A stretch of 24,894 nucleotides of DNA from Zygophlyctis sp. KS116 (taxonomy: Eukaryota > Chytridiomycota), in assembly GCA_054661495.1 (NCBI GenBank), contig BAAFSQ010000141.1, positions 1 through 24,894 of the forward strand. Direction: 5' to 3'. A program made the position numbers and the translations under genes. Below, piece by piece: positions 11,205 to 20,074 of this stretch; position 1 is the first letter of the stretch; each line of letters begins with the position of its first letter. The notes beneath the pieces were generated by a model. That model made no database searches. It worked only from the letters and a program-made list of their open reading frames with translations, and was not told the origin of the DNA.

Positions 11205-11381
11205 TAGTTCGGAAGTTTATCTGCAATCTGTTTCTAATGATTCAACGATCCCAATCATGATCATAATGATTCCAAAGCATAATGATCACAAAGCATAATG
11301 ATTCCAATCATGACAAGGAATGCATTGATCATAATGATTAAATGATTCCAAGTCTTGCAAAGCGCCCTAACTGACTTATAA
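11205..11381. repeat. Divergent promoter with imperfect AATGAT-type repeats
   Basis: This 177-bp spacer between the PACRGL and DCAF4-like starts contains, at about 11234-11350, many imperfect copies of a CATAATGATTCCAA-like unit. GCATAATGAT occurs near 11278 and 11294, and ATCATAATGATT near 11262 and 11328. Mirror-like AATCATGA stretches are interspersed. It may be a low-complexity expansion or a cluster of binding sites. No gene was seen. Confidence 0.55.
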
Positions 11382-12694
11382 ATGGCAAGGAAATCAAGAT
11401 CCAGGAAAGAGAAAACAGATGATATTCAGCAAATTCCAGGATATTATTATGTAAGTTATAATCGCTAAATCCTAGGATTCTGAAAAGAATAAATACTTCA
11501 AGATTGAATCCAATGCAAGTGCTTCTGCAAGTTCCCAAAGATCTATACAGAAAAAAGCGATTTTAAGAGAAAGAACTATTGTCGATCAGAAACTAGAGAT
11601 GAGATCCGATAAATCTTACTATGCTGCCCCATTGCCAAAACATTTTTCTAAGCTATTGCATGCCAGATCAGTTCATCAGTCGTCATTGGAATTTACGAGA
11701 TTAGCGTCAGAAATACTATTAAAGAATTACTCTCGTAGAGTGATTTATAATGTCGCTAGATCAATTATTCAGGCATCGACTTATCATTCAAGTAGTTGTC
11801 GATTGATGATGATTAAGACTTTAAATGGATATTCAAAGCTTGTTAGTATAAAGAAAAATGGATCTGATAGTTTTGTAGAGACTCATCATGATTCATTTTT
11901 AGATGGATGCGTTCCTTCATGGATGTCTGGGAATAAGGAAAGTTTGGTTATGACATTTCTGGGAAGTGATTCTCCAATTAAAGTTTGGGATTATAAAAGT
12001 GATTCAATGGACTCTGTATTTCCAGGTCAGATTAATCATGATATTTGGAGTTGCAGTATTGATCATCATGGGAATATTTGCTTAATTGGGAATGGGACAT
12101 TGTTTAGAATATCTAGATTATCTTCATATGTGAGTAGGTCGGCTCAAGTACGAATAAGAGATGAATTTGGTAAATCTGATGCACTTTGTATGGAAACGTT
12201 TTCAAAAGTATAATATATTAAAAAATAATTAATAGGATCTTCTTGCAACAGGACATAGAAATGGATATATTGGTCTTTTTGATTCCAGAGTTAAGAAAGA
12301 AGTTGGAATTCTTAAGGAAAAATCTGCTATTTCTTGTTTGAAACCATTCTCTTTTAATTCTGATCAATCTGATGACTATTTTTTATCTAGTAATATGGAT
12401 TCTGAAATTAATCTTTACGATACACGTTGCATGAAAGTTGTTCAGACATTTCAAGGACATGTAAATACACATCAGAGGTTAAAATGTGATATTTTTAATA
12501 ATTCTATCATCATCTCACCAGGGTCTGATAATTTCATCAGAGGTTGGAGTTTATTAACGGGGGCACTTCTCTGGCAGAAATTAATGAGTCCTGCAGTATA
12601 TGCAGCACCATGTCAATTATCATTAAACAAATCTTTAGAAAGTGATGGATTTTTTACTTGTCAATCTGATGAAGTTAGCTTATGGTCACTATAA
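11382..12694 (+). CDS. DCAF4-like WD40 protein
   Basis: This is a probable substrate receptor of the CUL4-DDB1 ubiquitin ligase, by family. Two introns (11451-11475 and 12208-12235) give 419 residues. The first exon ends IPGYYY and the next begins DSEKNKYFKI, reproducing the LPGFYYDPEKNRYFRL-like N-terminal signature of DCAF4. The rest has diverged WD repeats: IKVWDYKSD, HDIWSCSIDHHGN, LLATGHRNGYIGLFDSR, INLYDTRCMKVVQTFQGHVN, GSDNFIRGWSLLTGALLWQ and a final DEVSLWSL. INLYDTR resembles the WDxR-type DDB1-docking motif. The stop codon (12692-12694) is directly followed by the Tim21 stop on the other strand, with no spacer. Confidence 0.82.
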
Positions 12695-13388
12695 TCATTT
12701 TGAACTCCAACCAAGCCATTTAAAGAATCTTTCTCCCACATTTATGATTTTTTTGGCAGAAATAACCGGTCTATTATCTATAATTGCAAAAGATTGGTGT
12801 GCAAAAGGGGCATCTACAATTAGACATACATACTCAAAATCTTCTGATCCGATTTTCTTAAAGTTAAAAAGGATCTCAATACCTTAAATTTCTCTACGGT
12901 TACGTATCCTTTACCTCTGGTTCCAATCAAAACAAAAGACATCCACAGCCGTTCGCCATCCCGTTCTTTCTGAATACTGTGCCTAGAGTTAGCAAAACAT
13001 AAACTACCCCAGCGAATTTCTAACTCTAAAATCTGAAGAGTCTTGTGCATACATCTTTAATGGATGACCAAAGATCTCTTTGATAAGCTCATGATCATTG
13101 ATTTTCTTCTTTGCATCTTCGAAAATATCCCATGACAGCCTTGATTCATTTGTGCTTTTAAACACTTCATTCAATGCAACTCCAATCACACCGACTCCAC
13201 ACACAATGAATGCAAAATAGCTGGTTGATCTGATCAAATGAATCACAAAATATTAATTTATTGATCTTACATTTTTGACCTCTAGTCATCCATGCCCATG
13301 CCAATGAATCGGTATTTTTATATTCTTTAAATCTTGTCCAGTATGATTGGGTGGATAATCTCCTCCCCGGTTGGAAGGACCTGATCAT
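12695..13388 (-). CDS. TIM21: Tim21, TIM23 complex subunit
   Basis: Tim21 is an inner-membrane subunit of the TIM23 translocase that contacts the TOM complex. The N-terminus MIRSFQPGRRLSTQSYWTRF looks like a mitochondrial presequence. WMTRGQK precedes one membrane span (YFAFIVCGVGVIGVAL). The Tim21 domain follows: IFGHPLKMYAQ, HSIQKERDGERLWMSF, IGTRGKGYVTVEKF and, after a 26-nt intron, DFEYVCLIVDAPF and FAIIDNR. Introns at 12983-13007 and 12857-12882 are clear. The first junction (about 13230-13270) is not: a GTAAG donor and TCAG acceptor exist, but the 41-nt removal leaves the exons out of frame by one. The indel may be an assembly error, or the intron may be unusual. The gene follows Mrn1 on the same strand and abuts the DCAF4-like stop. 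Confidence 0.8.
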
Positions 13389-13472
13389 TATAAATTGAGG
13401 GGAAGGGGAATTGATCGAAAAATAATTCTTATTTTATTTAAACCAAAGGCACCAAAATACATATCCAAAAAT

Positions 13473-15149
13473 CTAATATTCCTTGTTAAAATGATGCAAA
13501 TTAAAGTCTGACTCTGGATCCTCAAGACCTAAAGATGACATAATAAGATGGTGGTGGGATGATTCGTCCGAGACAGAAATAGGTGATATAGGAGGTGTTA
13601 CACGACGGATACTATTGTATGACATTGATGAGGAAGTAGAAGGTGAATCATAGAATGAATTTCCTGAATAGCCGGATAGCTGCAATGGAGAAGTCTCGTC
13701 ACATCCTGGAGTGAGTTTGCGATCAAATAAATCAGAAGTCTGAGAAGTAGAAATAGTATGACTTCGAGGTGGGCGAGGTGGATTACCGCACCGATCCTTT
13801 CCAAAGTTGATTTTAAATCTTGAATAATCTCCATTTCCTACCAGTATTACGCCTTCTTGCTGAAGTTGTTGCCGCATAAGTTCGACAGCTTTTACAGCAG
13901 ACATAATATCTGTAAAATTGACAAATCCAATATTCTTTTCTGGAACCAAATTGACCAGCTCAATATCCCCAAATTCCTGAAAGTCTTGAGCAAGAATTTC
14001 TTCTGTAATACTGTCATCTAGAGACCCAATGTATACATTACGAGAGGCACCTAAATGCAATACTGCAGAAGCTACTGTATGAGGGAGTGGAGTTGGCTTG
14101 CCCCAGCCAAACTTTACACGTTTTCCTTTCAATGCCAAACCTTCCGTCATTCCTCTATTATAAAAAGAAAGAGCAGCAGAAGCTTCAATAAAGGTAATAA
14201 AAGCAATATTTTTATCACTCATATATTTAATGTTTTGGAGAATTCCACCTCGAATAGCCTAAAAAATTAAAAAATACGATCTTACATCACAAAGATCCTT
14301 TGTAGTCGCTTCTGGATGGATACCTCCCAAATAAACAGTGCGATTACCCGTCAAGGGCGTAGAAGAACTAGAAACAACACCACGATGATCCACAAGTGGC
14401 TCTGAATTATATAAAAGACTAGATTGAAAACCTTTGTTCAAACTTTTTGGAAGTGTTAAAAGACTAGTAGAAGTAGCAGGAGGAGCACATCGATCTCTAC
14501 CATAAGAAATTCTGGTTTGAGACCATCTAGAATCCATAGATAATGTAACCACAGCCTTTATAGCAGCTGTTATTGAAGTCAAGTGAATAGAAGCCATATC
14601 CTTTTCAGAAAAAATCATAATAGACTCTATTGCCCCAAATACTGAAAAGATACTTTCAATCCATTCATAAGTCATATTTAAGACATTTGCCAATAATACA
14701 TGTCTAGAAGCACCATTTTTGACTGCCTGCCATAAAGTTTCCGAAAGTAAAGAATTTTTACCCCATCCAACCTTTATATCTCTACCTCCAATTTCTAATG
14801 GTCTGTGTACAACCTGTTTTACAAAAAAATCAGCAATATCCCCATCCAAGAACGTAACAAACGCACAATTCTTATCATGAACCATTTTAATAGACTCTAT
14901 AACTCCAACAGAAATCAAATCACAAACCTCTTTTGCAGAAATGTCTGTTGGTAGATTACCTAGATAGACCGTTCTAAGTGAGCTAGAGTTATCAAACTCA
15001 TTAGGAGATTCATAAAGAGACGTCATTGTTGATCTCACATATTCAGACTGATGAAAGGTTGACGGCAATAATTTAGATCCTTCAGTTATAGGAGCTTTGG
15101 CGGTGAAGAAAGAGGAAGGCAATCCGGTATGATCTAAATTAGAATACAT
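13473..15149 (-). CDS. MRN1: Mrn1/Nrd1-type RNA-binding protein, four RRMs
   Basis: One 27-nt intron (14259-14285) gives 549 residues with four RRMs. RRM1 starts RTVYLGNLPTDISAKEVCDL and ends IKVGWGKNS. RRM2 is degenerate (RHVLLANVLNMTYEWIESIF). RRM3 starts RTVYLGGIHPEATTKDLCD, continues across the intron and ends VKFGWGKPTPLP. RRM4 is NVYIGSLDDSITEEILAQDF, ending FKINFGKDRCGNPPRPPR. The GWGK endings and the GKDRCGNPP signature are those of fungal Mrn1 and fission yeast Nrd1, which bind mRNA and act in post-transcriptional control and differentiation. RRM2 also ends SYGRDRCAPP, so the tandem pair looks like a duplication of a two-RRM unit. The tail is Ser/Pro-rich. The start at 15149 has no earlier in-frame ATG nearby. 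The family assignment is one of the best arguments for a fungal-side host. Confidence 0.88.
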
Positions 15150-15278
15150 TTTTAGAACAATAGGAATCTGTTTGTTTACTTAAAAAAAGTGGCTTGTAGA
15201 ACAAAGGTCAAGGAATGCAATTATAAAATCTATTTTCAAATCAGTAAAATTTTAGACTGAAAGAGATTTCTTATCAGT

Positions 15279-15758
15279 TTATTTGTATTTAATACAAGAT
15301 GATAGTTTCCAAAACACAAAACCAGCACTAGATACAACATAAAAGGGTGAAACTGATCCAGCAGGAGAAAATGGCCAAGATAACCAAGGAGTAAAAACAC
15401 CAAGAATAGATTGATTTAGAGTAAAAACAGGATAATCCCAATATCTCCATAGTATAATCAAGAATGCAATTTTAGAAATTATCAATAGTCCCCAAGAAAT
15501 CGCATTTGAATAAAAAGAAGTACTATTATTTAAAGCTGAATATTCTTTTGCTAGACTTTCGGATTTTCTCTTCAATTTTGCCCATTTAGCAAATTCATCC
15601 TGCGCAGAAACTTTTGCAAGTTGTTTTTTCAAGTCCAACATTTCTTGTTTAGTTTTGTGTAAATCTCCCTTTACAAATAGACTTGTTAAAAGAAGAGTCA
15701 GTTGTGGATATACTAGTAAAGTAGATAAAATCCCAAACAGCGTCAAGTACAAGAACAT
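15279..15758 (-). CDS. GET1: Get1/WRB, tail-anchored protein insertion receptor
   Basis: This intronless frame of 159 residues encodes one half of the ER receptor that accepts tail-anchored proteins from the Get3 ATPase. An N-terminal membrane span (about residues 2-27) is followed by a cytosolic coiled-coil with KQEMLDLKKQLAKVSAQDEF and AKWAKLKRK, the most conserved block of Get1/WRB. A second span (about 85-105, ISWGLLIISKIAFLIILW) and a third near the C-terminus (SPFYVVSSAGFVFWKL) complete the topology. The length is normal for the family. CCT8 starts divergently 177 bp away, and the spacer contains a minisatellite. Confidence 0.9.
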   Translation of the reverse strand: MFLYLTLFGILSTLLVYPQLTLLLTSLFVKGDLHKTKQEMLDLKKQLAKVSAQDEFAKWAKLKRKSESLAKEYSALNNSTSFYSNAISWGLLIISKIAFLIILWRYWDYPVFTLNQSILGVFTPWLSWPFSPAGSVSPFYVVSSAGFVFWKLSSCIKYK

Positions 15759-15780
15759 TTTCAGCCATTCCTAGACACTT

Positions 15781-15875
15781 GATCAGTCGGTAGGTGCATT
15801 GGAAGGATCAGTCGGTAGGTGCATTGGAAGGATCGGTCGGTAGGTGCATTGGAAGGATCGGTCGGTAGGTGCATT
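15781..15875. repeat. 25-bp minisatellite, 3.8 copies, in the Get1/CCT8 promoter
   Basis: Units start at 15781, 15806, 15831 and 15856, each like GATCAGTCGGTAGGTGCATT plus GGAAG. The first two copies have GATCAG and the last two GATCGG, so copy pairs share a variant. The last copy stops after 20 bases. The array occupies the middle of the 177-bp divergent spacer (15759-15935). The remaining sequence is a poly-A run before the CCT8 ATG and no ORF. Confidence 0.93.
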
Positions 15876-15935
15876 CCTACTACAAATCATAGGCTTCGGC
15901 ATTTGCTAATTTGATTTTAAAAAAAAAGTTACAAA

Positions 15936-17787
15936 ATGGCAATGAAAATTCCTAAAATCGGTCTGCCCCAGATGTTGAAGGATGGGTATACTCACGCCTC
16001 TGGTCTGGAAGAAGCAGTGTATAGAAATATTCATGCGACAAAGGAATTAACTGAAATTACGAGAACTTCTCTAGGTCCAAATGGACGTAACAAGATGGTT
16101 ATTAATCATTTGGAAAAACTGTTTGTAACTAATGACGCTGCTACTATCATGAAGGAATTGGATGTCGTTCATCCAGCGGCGAAAATGGTAAATTAATCAT
16201 GGTTTAATAATAGGTGGTTTTGGCTTCTCAGCAACAGGAACAGGAAGTAGGAGATGGAACAAACTTTGTCGTTGTATTCGCAGGAGAATTGTGTCAATTG
16301 GCAGAGTTTTTATTGAAAATGGGTTTACATATCTCTGAAGTTATGCAAGGTTTTAAAGTTGCTTCAACTAAAGCTATTGAACTTTACAATGGTAACTACT
16401 CATATTCTTTATTGATTAGAGGCAGTTATTGATACAATCTCTGTTGATTCACCTGAAATGTTACAGGTTGTAGAAGCTGCAATTGGTGCGAAACAGTATG
16501 GATATCATAATTTTCTTGCAAAACTTGTGATTCACGCTGCTCGGGAGGTTATGCCAAAGAAAACTTCTAGTTTTAATGTAGATTGTGTTAGAGTCGTAAA
16601 GATTTTGGGTGGATCTATTTTTGATACACAAGTAGTTAGAGGAATGGTGTTTGGAAGAGAAGCTGAAAGTATGTAATTTTAGTTATTTATTTAAAGGTGC
16701 GGTACAAAAGGCTTTGAAAGCTAAAGTAGCCATTTTTACTTGTGCTTTGGATATTGCTCTAACAGAAACAAAAGGAACTGTTTTATTACATTCTTCAAAG
16801 GAACTCATGGATTTTAGTGCTGGTGAAGAAAAACAGTTGGAATTGGTATGATTTTAAAGTTTTTTTTAATTTTTAGATTATTAAAGGAATTGCTGATGCT
16901 GGTGTAAAGGTCATTGTTACTGGATCTGGGATTGGAGAGTTAGCTCTTCACTTTTGCAACAGGTTCAATATAATGGTGGTTAAAATTCTTTCTAAATTTG
17001 AACTGCGTAGACTTTGTAGAGTCACTGGAGCGACTGCTCTTACAAGATTGGTATGTTTTCAAGATTTATAATAGGGACCTCCAATGGCGGAAGAAATGGG
17101 ATATTGTGAAGTTGTTGAAACTATTGAAATTGGATCTGACCGTTGCACTGTATTTAGACAAGGTAATGATTATTAAAAATGTTTATTTTTTAGAAGAAGA
17201 ATCTACTAAAACTGCCACAATTGTGGTTCGTGGATCTACAGCAAACTTTATGGATGACATTGAGCGTGCTATAGAAGATGGTGTTTTTGCAATCAAAGCT
17301 ATTGGTAAAGATGGTCGTATTCTAGCTGGTGCAGGCGCATGTGAAATTCAAGTAGCGCGAGAGCTCTATGCTTTTGGAGAAAAGACACCTGGATTAAATC
17401 AATATGCAATCAAAAAATATGCAGAGGCATTAGAAGTCATTCCTCGAACATTGGCTGCAAATGCTGGGCTAGATGTAAAAATTTATATTTTTAATATTCA
17501 TAGAGCACTGAAGTTGTGTCAAGATTATACGCTTCATATCCTTCTGAGTCTTATGCAGGTGTAGATATTGAAGTAAGAATTTTTTTATTAATTTAAAATA
17601 GTCTGAAACTAAAGGAGTTTTCAATTCTAAACAAGCTGGAATTTATGATATCTTGTCGACTAAAGAATCTGCCCTTCGATTGGCTACTCACGCTGCTCTA
17701 ACAATTTTATCAGTGGATCAAATCATTATGAGTAAACCAGCTGGCGGGCCAAAAGTTAAAGAAAATAAGGATTGGGATGAAGATTAA
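15936..17787 (+). CDS. CCT8: Chaperonin CCT theta subunit
   Basis: This subunit of the cytosolic TRiC/CCT chaperonin folds actin, tubulin and WD proteins. Eight introns (16188-16213, 16392-16419, 16669-16696, 16846-16876, 17051-17074, 17163-17193, 17475-17503, 17573-17601) give 541 residues, normal for CCT8. The N-terminus MAMKIPKIGLPQMLKDG is theta-specific. ATP-site motifs are TRTSLGPNGRNKMV, TNDAATIMKEL and GDGTN. Theta-type sequence also includes VLASQQQEQEVGDG, the intermediate-domain GRILAGAGACEIQVARELYA, and KTPGLNQYAIKKYAEALEVIPRT-like wording, given here as PGLNQYAIKKYAEALEVIP. It ends KENKDWDED, like other CCT8 tails. Its eight introns are the most of any gene here, all 24-31 nt. 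The Cys-rich gene starts 27 bp downstream on the same strand. Confidence 0.95.
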
Positions 17788-17814
17788 TCAAGAGTCTAGA
17801 TAGATTGAATAAAA

Positions 17815-18302
17815 ATGTTCTCGACGACGGAATCTCCGTTTATGAATGAGGCTTTTAAGGCTTATCCAACTTATGAAACAAACGATTCTATCGCCTACAA
17901 CTAGTAGTTTTCATCAGATCCACTGTGCAGATCCTTTCCAGATCGATATTAAAAGCTGCCTTGCAGTTAATAAACTGAGCAGCTCTGCTATTGGATATGA
18001 TAGCGAACGGAATGAATGCCGTGAAATTACAAAGGAAACTAGTCTATGTGATTCGCAAAGGGTTCTATTATTCAATGTAATATTTAATTCTCGATAATCT
18101 TAAGAATCCTGAAGAATGCACAAAATGTGTCCAACGATCAGATGGAATTTCCGAATCTCAAAAGCAGGCCATTACTTGTTTTGACAATCCATGCACAGAT
18201 CTTTGCATTAGTAATATATATAAAACTAATTGCTTTGTGCCTCCGTGTCCACAATACAGATGTGTTAAAAGTGATCAAATAAATGACTCTATTAAACTTT
18301 AA
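17815..18302 (+). CDS. Cys-rich protein of unknown function
   Basis: I do not recognise this gene. A model with two introns (17838-17859, 22 nt, donor GTTTAT; 18077-18104, 28 nt) gives 145 residues with 12 cysteines. Most are in the second half: EECTKC, ITCFDNPCTDLC, KTNCFVPPCPQYRC. There is no signal peptide or membrane span. The first ATG (17815) would read only 29 codons without splicing. With the 22-nt intron it joins SP to LIQLMKQT in the long frame. An alternative start at 17846 skips the first exon. The Cys pattern suggests metal binding or disulphides, but it matches no family I know, including twin CX9C proteins. Its TAA (18300-18302) is followed without a gap by the PNPLA stop on the other strand. 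Confidence 0.6.
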
Positions 18303-19998
18303 TTATTCATCGGTTGGGTTTTTACTGAAAAAGATAATTTTGATTGGTTGCTTATGCAGTGATTGTAAATATTTTACAGCATCACCATATCCTTGTTGGA
18401 AATGTGAGGTACAAGTATCCCAGGTCCAGTTTAAGCCAAAATAATTTCGTAAAGAGAAAGAATCGTTTACAGGTGATACATTTGCTGAATTAAATTTTGA
18501 TGATACTGTGATTGTCAATTCATCCAGAACAGGTAAATCATCCGAGAAATTTCCAGAGAAGTACATTTTTTGTGAATCAGTAATCGGCGTTTCATACATT
18601 AAAGGTATGTAAAGAGATGCCATTAATGTTTCGATCAGTTCTTCCTTTGAGGAAAATTGTTGTTTCATGTGAGATTTCATATCTGGAAAGCTTGTGATTA
18701 ATATGCATAATTGATTTGGTAAAAGGTTGACTTCATCAGGAATGTAATTGTATAAAAAATCCTTCATTAATTTTGAGCGAATGGAAAATGATCCAATTAT
18801 TCTTTTGCTGGTAATTAAAGACATGTCATTGAGTGCTGTTTTTAATATATCCAGATCAAGATCTAGAGCCATAGCTGTAGCAATTAAAGCACCTGTTGCA
18901 GAACCAACATATGATGATGTATCTAAAATAGATTTGTTAATGTACTCTGTAAAGCATTTAGCTGCTCCTATTTCATATGATGGATTAAGTGACCTTCCAG
19001 AAAATGAGAAGGAAAATTTATTCTTTGCGCCTGGAGCGTAAGCAAATGTTTCCATATCTTGACAAGAAGCACCTTTAAAAGGAGAACTTTTTAGCAAGGT
19101 CTTTTTCGTATATTTTACTAGTCTTCCCATTATTGGAAGCTTTTCCGCAATATTTATAGAGGCATCTACTCCCATAAGGGCAATAGATGCTAAACTTCCA
19201 CTTAACTTACTAGATTCCTCTCTGAGCTCTTTAGAGGTGATTGATTCAGCCTTGTCATTCACAAGATTAATGATCTTGCTGCATTTCTTCATCAAGTTTG
19301 ACAGAAATGAAACTGACCTGGAGCATCTTACCGCAGATTGTTGTGATTCATCATCCTTTTGATTTTGAGTATTGTTAGATTGTGTTAAATCTGAAATTTG
19401 CCCGTCATTTTCAGATTGGAATAATTCATCTTTACTTATCATTGCAATCGTGCTTCCAACCGGCATATTTTGTCTAAACTTCCTAATGTCGTCTTTTAAA
19501 CACTGAAATAAACTAATGTCCTCTTTCATGTAAACAGGAATACCATCTGTGTCCATTCCAGATACTGGCTTAATATTAAACACATTTTTTGATCCAGTTT
19601 TGGGCACAGTTAATGAATGCTTTAGAGCACTAAATCCAGTCTTATTATAAAGCCACTGCCTTGCATTATCTCCATAAGCAGCTCCAGGAACTGAAGAAAG
19701 AAACATAACTAAGCTGCTAGGTGTGTATATCAAATAATAATTAGAATCTGATGGATAAATAATGACTTAACGTACCTGGCAAACCTCTAGGATTTAGTTT
19801 GCATGCTAAACAGTTTTCGACCGGACAGATGAGCTGATCGTTGACAGCTTTTTGATGTAAGAATGATCTCTCAATATCCCAATTAGACCGATCAAAATCA
19901 ATCCCATCCCAAGAGTAGTCCCAATCATCTTCTATTAAAGTCGATACTGAATGGAAAGAAGCTAACTTTGCCGGCATCTTTAGAGACTGATCTGACAT
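18303..19998 (-). CDS. PNPLA/ATGL-family pseudo-lipase
   Basis: One 28-nt intron (19748-19775) gives 555 residues. The first 300 or so, with CPVENCLACKLNPRGLPD and YLIYTPSSLVMFLSSVPGAAY, are unfamiliar. From about residue 319 the protein follows the PNPLA2/3/4 patatin fold: FSFSGRSLNPSYEIGAAKCF, DTSSYVGSATGALIATAMAL, SFPDMKSHMKQQFSSKEELI, ASLYIPLMYE, LTITVSSKF, FQQGYGDAVKYLQSL. The catalytic elements are all replaced. The glycine-rich oxyanion loop is GRSLNP, the G-x-S-x-G elbow is GSATG (Ala at the nucleophile, about residue 358), and the D-G-G motif is SGN (472-474). It should not hydrolyse lipid by the normal mechanism and may be a scaffold or lipid-binding protein (inference). I chose ATG 19998 (A at -3). 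In-frame ATGs at 20031 and 20052 would extend it. Confidence 0.8.
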
Positions 19999-20037
19999 TA
20001 TTATAATTCCCGAATGACGTCTGCACACCATCAATGC

Positions 20038-20061
20038 ACGGAAATATAGCATACGGAAATA
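20038..20061. promoter_or_regulatory. Duplicated ACGGAAATA motif between PNPLA and SLC44 starts
   Basis: ACGGAAATA occurs twice, at 20038-20046 and 20053-20061, between the chosen PNPLA start (19998) and the SLC44 ATG (20075). The longer ATACGGAAAT recurs upstream of the PPIL6-like gene. It could be a promoter element shared by both divergent genes. If the PNPLA protein begins at 20052 instead, one copy would be coding. Confidence 0.3.
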
Positions 20062-20074
20062 TTAATATTATTAA

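Noticed and set aside
12642-12887. Plus-strand frame after the DCAF4-like gene
   Set aside because: It lies antisense to the last exon of Tim21, whose translation (DFEYVCLIVDAPF, FAIIDNR) is clearly the real one.
15781-15875. CRISPR-like array
   Set aside because: The 25-bp units are directly adjacent with no spacers, in a eukaryotic promoter. It is a minisatellite.
18748-19041. Plus-strand frame inside the PNPLA gene
   Set aside because: The minus strand carries a continuous 476-codon frame with family signatures, so this is a shadow.
18303-19998. Reading the PNPLA gene as a decaying pseudogene
   Set aside because: The frame is open over 555 codons and the non-catalytic fold motifs are well kept, so a functional pseudoenzyme is the better reading.
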